In this document: piece after piece, positions 16,856-25,190 of the stretch | Layout: the number at the start of each line of letters is the position of its first letter | Position numbering within the stretch: the stretch's first letter is position 1 | Assembly (NCBI GenBank): GCA_910586255.1 | Contig: CAJUHR010000029.1 | Coordinates: 1 to 58,963, forward strand | Origin: an uncultured Lachnospiraceae bacterium | Lineage (GTDB): Bacteria; Bacillota; Clostridia; Lachnospirales; Lachnospiraceae | Direction: 5' to 3' | Length of the DNA stretch: 58,963 bases | Notes under the pieces: generated by a model | What the model was told of the DNA's origin: nothing | Databases searched by the model: none | Seen by the model: only the letters and a program-made list of their open reading frames with translations | Position numbers and translations under genes: made by a program

Positions 16856-18721
16856 TCACTGCTTTTTTTGACCGGCCAGCCAGGATGTAAAATAGGCCTG
16901 AATTACGTCAAAGGGCGCGTCACCCATGTTGAGAAGAAAGGTGTGAAAGGCTTTGGCGTCAAAGCTGTCGCCCAATTCCTTTTCGGCTGTCTGCCGCATG
17001 TTCATAAATTCCATGAAGCCCACATAGTAGGAAAGATAATTGGAGGGATTTTCAATCATGGCAAGATAGAGGGCATCTACCAGCTCCCCTGGATCCTCAT
17101 AGTAATCTTCCAGATATTCCCGCACCTGTTCCCGGTCCCAGCCCATATAATTGACGTAAACATCCAGGCAGGCATGAAGGCCTAAGGAAGCAATGGAGTT
17201 GGCAGCCAGAAGCTCCCCCATTTCAGGTTTCAGGCCATTGTCCATAAAATAGGAGAGATATTCCACATAGGTGGCCCACCCTTCGCTGTATCCTTTAAAG
17301 GACAGCAACTGGCGGATATCCATATTACAGTGGGTGTGAAAGTATACATTTTGATACAAATGTCCCGGATAGCCCTCATGGGCAATGGTATTGTAGAGCT
17401 CATTGGAGGCAAAGCGGGGATTTTCATTAATAAAAATAACATTGTCCTGATAGTCATCGATGGGGGAGACCAGGTAAAATGCAGGACTGAGAGCCAGTTC
17501 CAGGGACTTAGGAACGGTTTTGAGGGTATAATTACACTCGGCAAGAGGCGGAAAATCCTTTTGGGACAGGTTTTTTAACTCTTCAAGCATATCCTCAGGC
17601 TTTGTCTGGCGGTAGGAGTAGGTGCCCAGCTCGTCAGCCAATTCCGGGTGGAAGCGAAGGAGCACAGAGGTTTGAACCAGCTGCTTATTCATGGTGAGCT
17701 CCATGTCCTTTAGCAGTTCCTCGATGGAGGAGTAGGAGGTGCCGGTGGCGCTGTACACCAGATACTCATAATATTCTTTGCCCTTCGGATAAGCACACAG
17801 ACCTTTTTCCTCAGAGCCTGTGCCGCGCATGCTGTTTAATCCATCGATCAACAGCTGGTAGGCAGGGACAAAATGACTTTCCAGCAGGGCTTCATTCTGC
17901 TGACGGTAAGCATTTTTCTCTTCCTCTGTAAGCTCCGGCAGAGTATCTAACCGGCTGTTGAAGGTATCAATCATAAAATTGTCCCCCGGTGTCAAAAGAT
18001 ACCCTTCGCAGGATTCGATCAGGTGATCAAGAAGCAGATCGCTTATGGCAAGCCCGGCCTCTGTCTTCTGACGCTGGAAATCAAGAAGCTGTCTGTAATA
18101 GTCGTCAATGCCGGCCAAAAGCTCCAGATAGTCATCCACATCCTGCTTCCGGTAAAATATATACTCAGACAAAAGAATGGGAAGCTGAGCCTGAACACCG
18201 ATGGTGACTGCCAGAGGCTGACTGTATATCTCCAGCCCATAGCCTTTTTCCTCAGTGGCCAGAAAGCTTTGAAGAATACGCCAGGTTAGCCTTTGCTCGT
18301 CTGTCAAAAGGGCCGGGTCAAACCGATCCAGCATAGTTTTCAGATTTTGCTGATCCTGCCTGGCCTGGGCCATTTCCTCCAGGCTGATCTGGCCGTACAG
18401 GGACTGGGCCTTTTCGATTCCGTAGGCGGAAGGGTCCTTTAAAAGAAAATGAAGATCCACCTGCCGGCCGCTGACCTCGTCACGGAAAAGTTCCCTCATT
18501 TGCCGGTCAAATTCCTTTTGGGCCTTTAATTGTTCCTCCTCAAAATGTTCATAGCTCTCGGCAGTTTCCTCCGTATAAGGGGAGGCCGTGGTGGGAGTCT
18601 GCTCCTCTGGTTTTTTAAGACAGCCGTCAAGAAACAGAGTGCAGAAAAGCAGAAGGGCCAGCAAGAGGCTGACCGGACGCTTTGAAAAATGCTGGTCCGA
18701 TGTTTTGCATAGCAGATTCAT
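16856..18721 (-). CDS. DUF885-family lipoprotein, putative metallopeptidase
   Basis: A 621-residue lipoprotein with a signal helix and lipobox FLDGC (Cys34). The bulk matches the DUF885 family, helical proteins with a peptidase-like HExxxxH motif; here HEGYPGH (about residue 447) would bind zinc. The family is related to M3/M32-type metallopeptidases by fold (established), but substrates are unknown. It would act outside the membrane. GGAGG lies seven bases before the ATG. It ends against a bidirectional terminator and seems to be a single-gene unit. Confidence 0.85.
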   Translation of the reverse strand: MNLLCKTSDQHFSKRPVSLLLALLLFCTLFLDGCLKKPEEQTPTTASPYTEETAESYEHFEEEQLKAQKEFDRQMRELFRDEVSGRQVDLHFLLKDPSAYGIEKAQSLYGQISLEEMAQARQDQQNLKTMLDRFDPALLTDEQRLTWRILQSFLATEEKGYGLEIYSQPLAVTIGVQAQLPILLSEYIFYRKQDVDDYLELLAGIDDYYRQLLDFQRQKTEAGLAISDLLLDHLIESCEGYLLTPGDNFMIDTFNSRLDTLPELTEEEKNAYRQQNEALLESHFVPAYQLLIDGLNSMRGTGSEEKGLCAYPKGKEYYEYLVYSATGTSYSSIEELLKDMELTMNKQLVQTSVLLRFHPELADELGTYSYRQTKPEDMLEELKNLSQKDFPPLAECNYTLKTVPKSLELALSPAFYLVSPIDDYQDNVIFINENPRFASNELYNTIAHEGYPGHLYQNVYFHTHCNMDIRQLLSFKGYSEGWATYVEYLSYFMDNGLKPEMGELLAANSIASLGLHACLDVYVNYMGWDREQVREYLEDYYEDPGELVDALYLAMIENPSNYLSYYVGFMEFMNMRQTAEKELGDSFDAKAFHTFLLNMGDAPFDVIQAYFTSWLAGQKKQ

Positions 18722-18814
18722 AGAGTATCCTCCGGTAGATTTTATCTTTTCCTATAATAATAAACTATATTCAGAGAAAAAACAACTTATGCAAGGCTGT
18801 GCTGAGAGTGAACT

Positions 18815-18919
18815 AATGTCAGTAACTTAAGAAATCCCAGAAGGTACGCCTCCCTCTCCTTTTTCCAAGACTGAACATTCTCAGGGTTAAACTAAATGAC
18901 ATTGGGTGTGAACAGTAAC
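18815..18919. repeat. MITE-like hairpin element with copies elsewhere in the window
   Basis: The left part (18815-18850) matches 58850-58885 with two mismatches in 36 bases. The right end (18898-18919) is the exact 22-base reverse complement of 58834-58855. The two ends of this copy pair with one another (AATGTCA...TTAA against TTAA...TGACATT), giving a stem-loop of about 90 bases with a non-coding interior. It lies between the DUF885 and MATE genes. Confidence 0.7.
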
Positions 18920-19037
18920 AAAGAGAAGATTTATAAAAATGTTACAATGGGAATTCGTTGTAAAAATAAGCAGGAATGATTATAATGGAGGGGAACGCAA
19001 GGTTCGGAAAAGTATAGAAAGCAGACAGGATAAAATT

Positions 19038-20375
19038 ATGGCGGCAGCAGACATGACGCGGGGGAGTATGGTCAGGCACTTGGTCAGATACTCGGTACCC
19101 CTCATATTGGGAAATATATTTCAGCTTACATATAATGCGGTAGATTCCATGATTGCAGGGCGCTTTATCGGCAAGGAGGCTCTGGCTGCAGAGGGAATGG
19201 CGGGACCAGTAATGAATCTGATGATTTTGGGCATATCCGGCATTTGCATGGGGGCCGGAGTGCTGATGAGTGAGTTTTATGGAGCCGGAAAGACGGAAAA
19301 GCTGAGGCAGGAGATGGCTACGGCGGTACTGTTCGGTCTGTATTTTTCACTGTCCGTGACTGTGCTTGGCATTGCGGTGGCCCCCTTTATTCTCAGGCTT
19401 TCCTGCGTGCCGGAGGAATTGATGGAGATGACCGCTCTGTATCTGCGGATTGTGTTTTTAGGCATGCCTTTTACTTATTTTTATAATGCGCTGGCATCGG
19501 CTCTTAAAAGTGTGGGAGATTCCCGGACTCCCCTGAAATTTTTGATGCTTTCTTCCATATTAAATGGGGTGCTGGATTTGATTTTTATCGGACTGCTGGG
19601 GTTTGGGATCGTCTGTTCCGCAGTGACTACCGTGGTGGCTGAGGCCGTGTCAGCGTGCTTGTCCGTGTGGTACGTATATAGCCGGGTGCCGGTCCTCATG
19701 CCGGGGAGAGGAGAGCTTACCATCAACGGGGAGCTTTTAAGGACAACTCTTCAATATGGGACAGTGACGGCGCTGCAGCAGTCCTGCCAGCCTCTGGGCA
19801 AGCTGTTCATCCAGGGGGCGGTCAACGGGCTGGGGGTGGATGTGATTGCCGCCTTTAACGCGGTGAACCGCATTGATGATTTTGCCTGTATGCCGGAGCA
19901 GAGTATTTCCCATGGGATTACCACCTTTGCGGCCCAGAACCGGGGAGCCGGGAACAGGGAAAGGATGCATCAGGGATTTCTTCGGGGACTGGTGCTGGAG
20001 ATCGGATACTGGATTTGCATTTGCAGCATTGTTATGCTGGTCAGACGCCCTATTGTGGGGCTGTTTATAGCCGGGGAAGGGGCGGAAAGAATTGTGGCTC
20101 AGGGCAGTGAGTATCTGGCCATGATGGCTTTGTTTTATATTTTTCCGGCCTTTACCAATGGGTTTCAGGGGTTTTACCGGGGAATGGGAATGATGAAAAT
20201 GACTCTTTTGGGAACCTTTATCCAGACCAGCTTAAGAGTGGTGGCTTCCTGGCTTCTCACCTCCAGGATGGGGATCTCGGGAGTGGCCGTGGCCTGTGCA
20301 ATCGGGTGGAGCGCAATGCTGATGGTTGAGGTGCCTTATTATTTTTGGTGCCGGAAAAGGTCGGAGTGGAGGTGA
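19038..20375 (+). CDS. MATE family efflux transporter
   Basis: A 445-residue integral membrane protein with about twelve hydrophobic helices in two homologous halves, the MATE exporter layout. The N-terminus (TRGSMVRHLVRYSVPLILGN) and IDDFACMPEQSISHGITTF are typical of clostridial MATE proteins. Such transporters export drugs or metabolites in exchange for Na+ or H+. The frame is open from 18939, but family alignment and length favour the ATG at 19038, eight bases after AGGA; the start is not certain. Substrate unknown. It stands alone between a repeat element and the HicB remnant. Confidence 0.9.
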   Translation: MAAADMTRGSMVRHLVRYSVPLILGNIFQLTYNAVDSMIAGRFIGKEALAAEGMAGPVMNLMILGISGICMGAGVLMSEFYGAGKTEKLRQEMATAVLFGLYFSLSVTVLGIAVAPFILRLSCVPEELMEMTALYLRIVFLGMPFTYFYNALASALKSVGDSRTPLKFLMLSSILNGVLDLIFIGLLGFGIVCSAVTTVVAEAVSACLSVWYVYSRVPVLMPGRGELTINGELLRTTLQYGTVTALQQSCQPLGKLFIQGAVNGLGVDVIAAFNAVNRIDDFACMPEQSISHGITTFAAQNRGAGNRERMHQGFLRGLVLEIGYWICICSIVMLVRRPIVGLFIAGEGAERIVAQGSEYLAMMALFYIFPAFTNGFQGFYRGMGMMKMTLLGTFIQTSLRVVASWLLTSRMGISGVAVACAIGWSAMLMVEVPYYFWCRKRSEWR

Positions 20376-20445
20376 TTGTAAACCATCATTGTAAAATCTA
20401 TACTCTTTTTGGAGAAACAAAATAAAGCGATGCTCCTGTCTTAAC

Positions 20446-20793
20446 CTATCGGCTTTGAATTTTCAACTCGTTTTTGACTGCTCTCATATCGTTCTTTCTG
20501 CGGTACTCTCCAAAGTCCACATCGACAAGCGTCACAATATCCGCCTCTGAATCAGCCTTTACTTCCGATACCGCTGTTGGCTCCGGCAAAGATTCTCCAT
20601 CATCTTCCTTGTCAATTCTAACAATCCCTATTGCGTCCCTTGCCATTTTAATTGCTTCTGTCAGCGTGTCTCCCTCGGTATTTATATTGAAATCGGGAAT
20701 GTACACTACATAACCAACTTTATCCAACATTAAAATAATTGGATAAGAATCCCCTCGGCTTTTGCAGAATATTGCCCACACAGTTACATACAT
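20446..20793 (-). pseudogene. HicB-family antitoxin, truncated orphan
   Basis: 115 residues containing the HicB partial RNase H fold: YPIILMLDKVGYVVYIPDF, then NTEGDTLTEAIKMARDAIG and DIVTLVDVDFGEYRRKND. HicB normally continues with a ribbon-helix-helix DNA-binding domain beginning near RRNxTLPSWL; here the chain ends NELKIQSR and that domain is lost. The N-terminus is also irregular: GAGGGG precedes a TTA codon where a start would be expected, and the frame's first ATG has no good ribosome site. No HicA toxin is found beside it. It is probably decayed and marks the left edge of the secretion-like locus. Confidence 0.6.
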
Positions 20794-20796
20794 ATC

Positions 20797-20827
20797 TTGA
20801 CAAATTATCTCCGGGGGGGGGTATTAT
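20797..20827 (+). promoter_or_regulatory. promoter with a nine-G tract in its spacer (putative phase-variable)
   Basis: TTGACA (20797-20802) and TATTAT (20822-20827) are separated by 19 bases, nine of which are consecutive G (20813-20821). Slippage to seven G would restore the ideal 17-base spacer. It lies about 146 bases before the first gene of the secretion-like locus and is the only good promoter seen for it. Confidence 0.6.
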
Positions 20828-20973
20828 AGAGCCAGAATATATCTGAAAATTCCTTTCCGCCATCCGGCTTTCTGATTTGGAGTGCGGATGATAAAAGGCA
20901 ACCAATCAGAGTACAGGATTGCTGCCGTAAAAAAGGAATGGAAGCAAAATTATGGTGACAGAAGGAGCAGGAG

Positions 20974-22005
20974 ATGATTTGTAAAAAATGTGGAAAGACC
21001 ATAAAGGATGAGGCACGATTCTGCCAATATTGCGGTGAAAGGGTGGACACATCTGCCCCATCGGATGAAGATAGGAAGCCGGAGGACAGGCAGACTGAGA
21101 GCTGGCGGCCTGAAGAAAACCCGATTGAAAGTAAAAAAATTGAAGAGAAGCAGCAGAAGAAAACGTCTGCCCAAACAAAAACGGCCGGGACAAGTTTGCC
21201 GGCGTCTTCGGACAGGAGCAAAAGTACTTTAAAATCTGCCGGTGAAAAATGGGATCTCCGAAATCTGCTGCTGGCTGCGGCAGGAGGCATCCTGGTGGTG
21301 GTGACTGTCTCTGTGGGAGGTTTTATAAAGACGGCATTTTCTGACATGGCAAAAAGGGAAAAAGAGCCGAAACAGGCGGTAGAAAGCCAGATGGAGAAGG
21401 TTGCGGAAAAACCGTTGGACGAGGAACGGACAGATAAAGAAGTCCTGGCAACGAATGGGGAAGAAACCGGAAAAACGGATATATCATCTTCCCATGAAAA
21501 TTCCAGGAAATCCGGGCAAAAAGTCGAGACAATCGAAGAGGATGGGGATTTGCCGGAAGAAGGGAGTGACTTATCAGGAGCAGGGAGGGATTTGGCGGAA
21601 GAGGAGGATTCTCAGGAAGAAGAAGCGGATTTGTCCGCAGGAGAAAATAATTTGGACAAGGAGAATCCGGAGGCCGATTCTGACAGTCCTGGGGACGGGA
21701 ACGCGGCAGAGAAAGAGACAGAGGAGGCCGGCCCGTATGTTCTTCCTGACAGCGATTCCCGGTATTTGACCATGGCAGATCTGGCCGGGTTTTCCCGGGA
21801 GGATTGCAGGCTTGCCAGAAATGAGCTCTATGCAAGACATGGGCGGAGATTTGACGATCTGGGGCTGCAGGCATATTTTGACGGCTGCGACTGGTATGTG
21901 GGTACGGTTTCCCCTAAGGATTTTCGGGAAAGTGTATTGAATGGATATGAGGTAGCCAACCGTGATCTGATTATTCAGTACGAGAAAAATATGGGATATC
22001 AATAG
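20974..22005 (+). CDS. zinc-ribbon membrane protein with C-terminal YARHG domain
   Basis: A 343-residue protein. Residues 1-25 form a zinc ribbon (CKKC...CQYC). A basic, charged region leads to one membrane helix at about 91-112. A long acidic, Glu/Asp/Ser-rich segment (about 120-255) follows, and the end (about 260-340) is a YARHG domain containing RNELYARHGRRF. The ribbon should be inside and the YARHG domain outside the cell. It is the first gene of the FtsK-like locus, with an AGGAGCAGGAG ribosome site. YARHG domains are common in clostridial surface proteins, but their role is not known; here it may link the secretion-like machine to the wall (inference). Confidence 0.8.
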   Translation: MICKKCGKTIKDEARFCQYCGERVDTSAPSDEDRKPEDRQTESWRPEENPIESKKIEEKQQKKTSAQTKTAGTSLPASSDRSKSTLKSAGEKWDLRNLLLAAAGGILVVVTVSVGGFIKTAFSDMAKREKEPKQAVESQMEKVAEKPLDEERTDKEVLATNGEETGKTDISSSHENSRKSGQKVETIEEDGDLPEEGSDLSGAGRDLAEEEDSQEEEADLSAGENNLDKENPEADSDSPGDGNAAEKETEEAGPYVLPDSDSRYLTMADLAGFSREDCRLARNELYARHGRRFDDLGLQAYFDGCDWYVGTVSPKDFRESVLNGYEVANRDLIIQYEKNMGYQ

Positions 22006-22094
22006 GCGTCAGGAAGCTTATAAATTCGGCCGGCACACAGGTTCTGGGCCGGTACAAACATAGAAATACAATATCCAACCATAGAGAGGTAAAT

Positions 22095-24371
22095 ATGAAT
22101 AAGCGGGATGAACTGTTTGTGGAATACCAAAAGACAGTAAGGGAAAAGCAAAAAAACGATCATCAGGCAGAGCTGGATGAGAAAAAGCTTGAGGAACTTA
22201 AGAGTCAGCAGAAGAAGGCGGAGCAGAATATCCGCACGGAGAACAAGAATAAGATTGAGGAATTAAAAAATCAAATTCTGAAAAAACGTTCTCTTGCGGC
22301 GGAGAAAAGGCGGCAGATAAAGGATGTGGGCGGGGATTTTGACATGGACGCTGCCGGAAAGAGTTTTGATAAGGAGACCGATACCCGCAGGCAGCAGATG
22401 ACGGCGCAGCTTACCGGTCAATGTAATGAAGCGAAAGGACAACTGCAGCATTGCCTGAGTGAGCAGGAAACCTGGAAAGAGCAGGAAAAGCGGCTGGTTG
22501 AAGCGGACGAGAAACTGGCAGTAAAGATCCGAAGCTTAAAAAAGCTGCAGCAGGAAAATTCTCTTCCCCCCAATATTGTCTGTCATCTGGAGAAGCAGAG
22601 CGATGAAGAGATGATCCGGGCATATCATATTCAGAGCGGAAGAGATATAATCGCCATGGGAGAGAATGTGGGATCCTTAAATGGCTCTATTGATTCCGTA
22701 CCGGAATGGAAGATATATGCATTTTCGGCGAGTATGCTTTTGAGCGGGATTGTTGCCGGAATATTGGCTTATTTGATCTCTATGATGCTAGGCGGAGGGT
22801 TTGGGGCCGTAGCGGCCGGCGCCGCAAACGGGGTGGCGGTGTTTTTTCAAAAATTTGCGGTGACATTTTCCGGAATGGTTCTGGGAGCTATTATCGGAGC
22901 CATAATAGGTACTGTTTTGTATATCTTTCTCCTTCGCGGGGAATGGAGAGTGATCTCGTTTGGGGCCATAATCAGTGGCATAATCGGTGGCGTGATAAGG
23001 TTCAGGAACGCGTATGCCCGGGGTATCTCTTCTGACACTTCCTATATGGTGGAAAATACTGCCAGAAAGATTTTTTTGGTTGTTGTTTGGATGATTCTTC
23101 TTTTTATTGTGGTCACGATTATATCGAAAAATTCTCTCCATGTGAAAGCGGCGGAGATGCTTTTGAATACAAGATTTTTAAAGGCCAAAGCCCTGGAAAA
23201 GCAGACTCAGGCCATAAATACATATCTGGATCACTATTATATTACAATCAGATATCAGGAAATATTGGATAAAATTTCCGAAGATCAAAGGACAGCCAGG
23301 GAGAACCAGTTATCAGAAAAGCTTACGGGACTAAAGGGGCAGCTTCAGAAAATGGAGAAGGATTTTTTGGATATGCGCCTTGGAGAGCGGGACAAGGTGA
23401 TTCTTTCGTGGAAGCAGGCTTTTGATGACGAGAAGAACCGGTTGATTGCCGCAAACAGAAGTTTGAAGGAGGAAATACAGAGGCTGAATACAGAGACTGA
23501 TGAATTGGACAGTCAGATTATTTACAGAGAGGAAAATCTGGAAGAAATAATTCGGGAAGGGAAAAAACGCTATCAGCAGGAAATCGACAAATGCCAGCAG
23601 GACTTAAAGGCAAGGGAAATGAAAAAGATAAGCCTGACAGAAAAGATAAAGGCCCTGGTATCAGAATTTGACGGGTGCAAAATACCCCTTATCAGCGAGA
23701 CCTTCGGAAAGATGTCGGATGCGGTTTACTGGGAGCAGCCAGGAAGCGAATTGGGATTTGCGGATATACGGAGGCTGGAGCATGATCAGCAGCCTATGTT
23801 GTTTTTGTACTTTTCCAATGAAGATATAAAGGAGGAGCGCAAAGCGGACAAGGTATATGACATGATCAAAAGACTGCTTTTTGAATTTTTGTATAACAAC
23901 AGCCTGGAGGTGCTAAGGTTTAATATTATAGATAATTACAAAAAGGCCATAGATCTCCAGGTGCAGCAGGAGTTTCACTGTTATGATGACAAGAATATTG
24001 GCGAGCTCTTGGAAAAGGCGGAGAGCGTCATCAATAATGTGGCCACTCACAGTGGCGGAAAGACCTGGAATGAGGTGATTGCGGCGGAGGCCGAGCGGAG
24101 CGGCATTTTTGATAAATATCAATGTCAGGTGACAGCGGTTTTTGTTCCGCCATCAAAACTTGTCAAAACACAGTTCAGGGGAGAGTTGTGGCAGCTGGTG
24201 AGAATGGGAAAGGAAAAGGGATTTATCCCTCTGTTTTTTGCAGACGGGGAGGATTATGAATACTATAATCCGGAGAAGGACAGCGGTACGGCCATCGAGA
24301 AGCTACATCAGGTATTTGAGGAAAAAAATCATATTTACAGATTAAACCTGGATACAGGAAGGATCGGGTAG
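22095..24371 (+). CDS. membrane coiled-coil protein with degenerate FtsK-like C-terminus
   Basis: A 758-residue protein of no named family that I recognise. Residues 1-165 are strongly coiled coil; four hydrophobic segments follow (about 205-232, 258-279, 283-304 and 323-345); a second coiled coil spans 350-530. The last 220 residues show the order of an FtsK ATPase domain without its P-loop: a stretch like LLFEFLYNNSLEVLRFNIID, then a Walker-B-like VTAVFVPPS and a final VRMGKEKGFIPLFFADGE, each lining up with the real ATPase encoded at 25191. It is probably a membrane scaffold of the machine carrying a dead ATPase domain (inference). The ribosome site is AGAGAGG. Confidence 0.7.
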   Translation: MNKRDELFVEYQKTVREKQKNDHQAELDEKKLEELKSQQKKAEQNIRTENKNKIEELKNQILKKRSLAAEKRRQIKDVGGDFDMDAAGKSFDKETDTRRQQMTAQLTGQCNEAKGQLQHCLSEQETWKEQEKRLVEADEKLAVKIRSLKKLQQENSLPPNIVCHLEKQSDEEMIRAYHIQSGRDIIAMGENVGSLNGSIDSVPEWKIYAFSASMLLSGIVAGILAYLISMMLGGGFGAVAAGAANGVAVFFQKFAVTFSGMVLGAIIGAIIGTVLYIFLLRGEWRVISFGAIISGIIGGVIRFRNAYARGISSDTSYMVENTARKIFLVVVWMILLFIVVTIISKNSLHVKAAEMLLNTRFLKAKALEKQTQAINTYLDHYYITIRYQEILDKISEDQRTARENQLSEKLTGLKGQLQKMEKDFLDMRLGERDKVILSWKQAFDDEKNRLIAANRSLKEEIQRLNTETDELDSQIIYREENLEEIIREGKKRYQQEIDKCQQDLKAREMKKISLTEKIKALVSEFDGCKIPLISETFGKMSDAVYWEQPGSELGFADIRRLEHDQQPMLFLYFSNEDIKEERKADKVYDMIKRLLFEFLYNNSLEVLRFNIIDNYKKAIDLQVQQEFHCYDDKNIGELLEKAESVINNVATHSGGKTWNEVIAAEAERSGIFDKYQCQVTAVFVPPSKLVKTQFRGELWQLVRMGKEKGFIPLFFADGEDYEYYNPEKDSGTAIEKLHQVFEEKNHIYRLNLDTGRIG

Positions 24372-24425
24372 CAGGGATAAGCAGGCAGCAATAATTAAAA
24401 AATAAAAAGAAAAGAGGAGAAAGAA

Positions 24426-25154
24426 ATGGCAGGAAAGCAGAAAATCAATTTGGATCCCAATGAGCAGAAAAAATTAATCAAGATGTACACCGATGCGTTA
24501 CAGGAATTGGCGCAGGACACGGGAAGTCTGATCAAAAAGCTGCAGGCATTGCAGCAGAAGGAAAAATACAAGGTGATTAATGACATAACCGATGCGGCTC
24601 TCATCTTTTATGTCCAGGATTTGAAAAACATTATGACCAAAAACTATGAGACATGGTATAACTCAGAGGTCAGCATGCACAGGATCATAGAGGGAAGCAT
24701 GTCCGGTGAAAATGCGGTGAATACTGCCAAAAAATTAGAAGGCAATATCGCATCGGCAATTATAGATATGTTTGCCGCGCCTCCGTCTCCCTTAAGCGTT
24801 GATGACAGTAATCCCAATATTGAACCGGAAAAGCTAAAGGAATTGGAGGAGCATATTAAATCCTATCTGAAAAAGGTAAGCGAGGCACAGAAAAAATACG
24901 TTGGAAAAATTGATAAGGATTCTGAGGCAAACCAGCTTTTCAGCTGCATACGGGGCCATGTAAACGCTACCTATCAGGGAGCTTTCAGCGGCTTTCATGC
25001 CAGGGCAGGACAGGTGGCAGGAATCAGTGAGGAGCTGAGAACCGCTATGAAGAATCAGGAAAGTGCCCTGGAGGCTTTGAATGCCACGATTTCAAAGACC
25101 AGCGAAGCATTGGGAGCCAACACGGATTCATTTCCGAAGGTTGACTTTTTCTAA
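24426..25154 (+). CDS. leaderless helical protein, WXG-like secretion module
   Basis: A 242-residue, almost entirely helical protein without signal peptide or membrane helix. It carries Trp77 in ETWYNSE and the motif SEANQLF at 166-172. The N-terminus of the 1099-residue protein encoded at 28733 has the same two marks (Trp75 in DSWKNSS; SEQNQLF at 163-169) at practically the same spacing, so the two share a module. Position directly before an EssC-like ATPase and the helix-turn with Trp recall WXG100 and LXG substrates of type VII secretion, but no canonical WXG is present. Likely a secreted partner or chaperone (inference). The ribosome site is AGAGGAG. Confidence 0.65.
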   Translation: MAGKQKINLDPNEQKKLIKMYTDALQELAQDTGSLIKKLQALQQKEKYKVINDITDAALIFYVQDLKNIMTKNYETWYNSEVSMHRIIEGSMSGENAVNTAKKLEGNIASAIIDMFAAPPSPLSVDDSNPNIEPEKLKELEEHIKSYLKKVSEAQKKYVGKIDKDSEANQLFSCIRGHVNATYQGAFSGFHARAGQVAGISEELRTAMKNQESALEALNATISKTSEALGANTDSFPKVDFF

Positions 25155-25190
25155 AGATTTGCATGAATACCGGGAGCCGGGAGGGAAAGT

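Noticed and set aside
24426..25154. Canonical WXG100 protein
   Set aside because: It is 242 residues instead of about 100, and the turn reads W-Y-N rather than W-x-G; only an analogy can be claimed.
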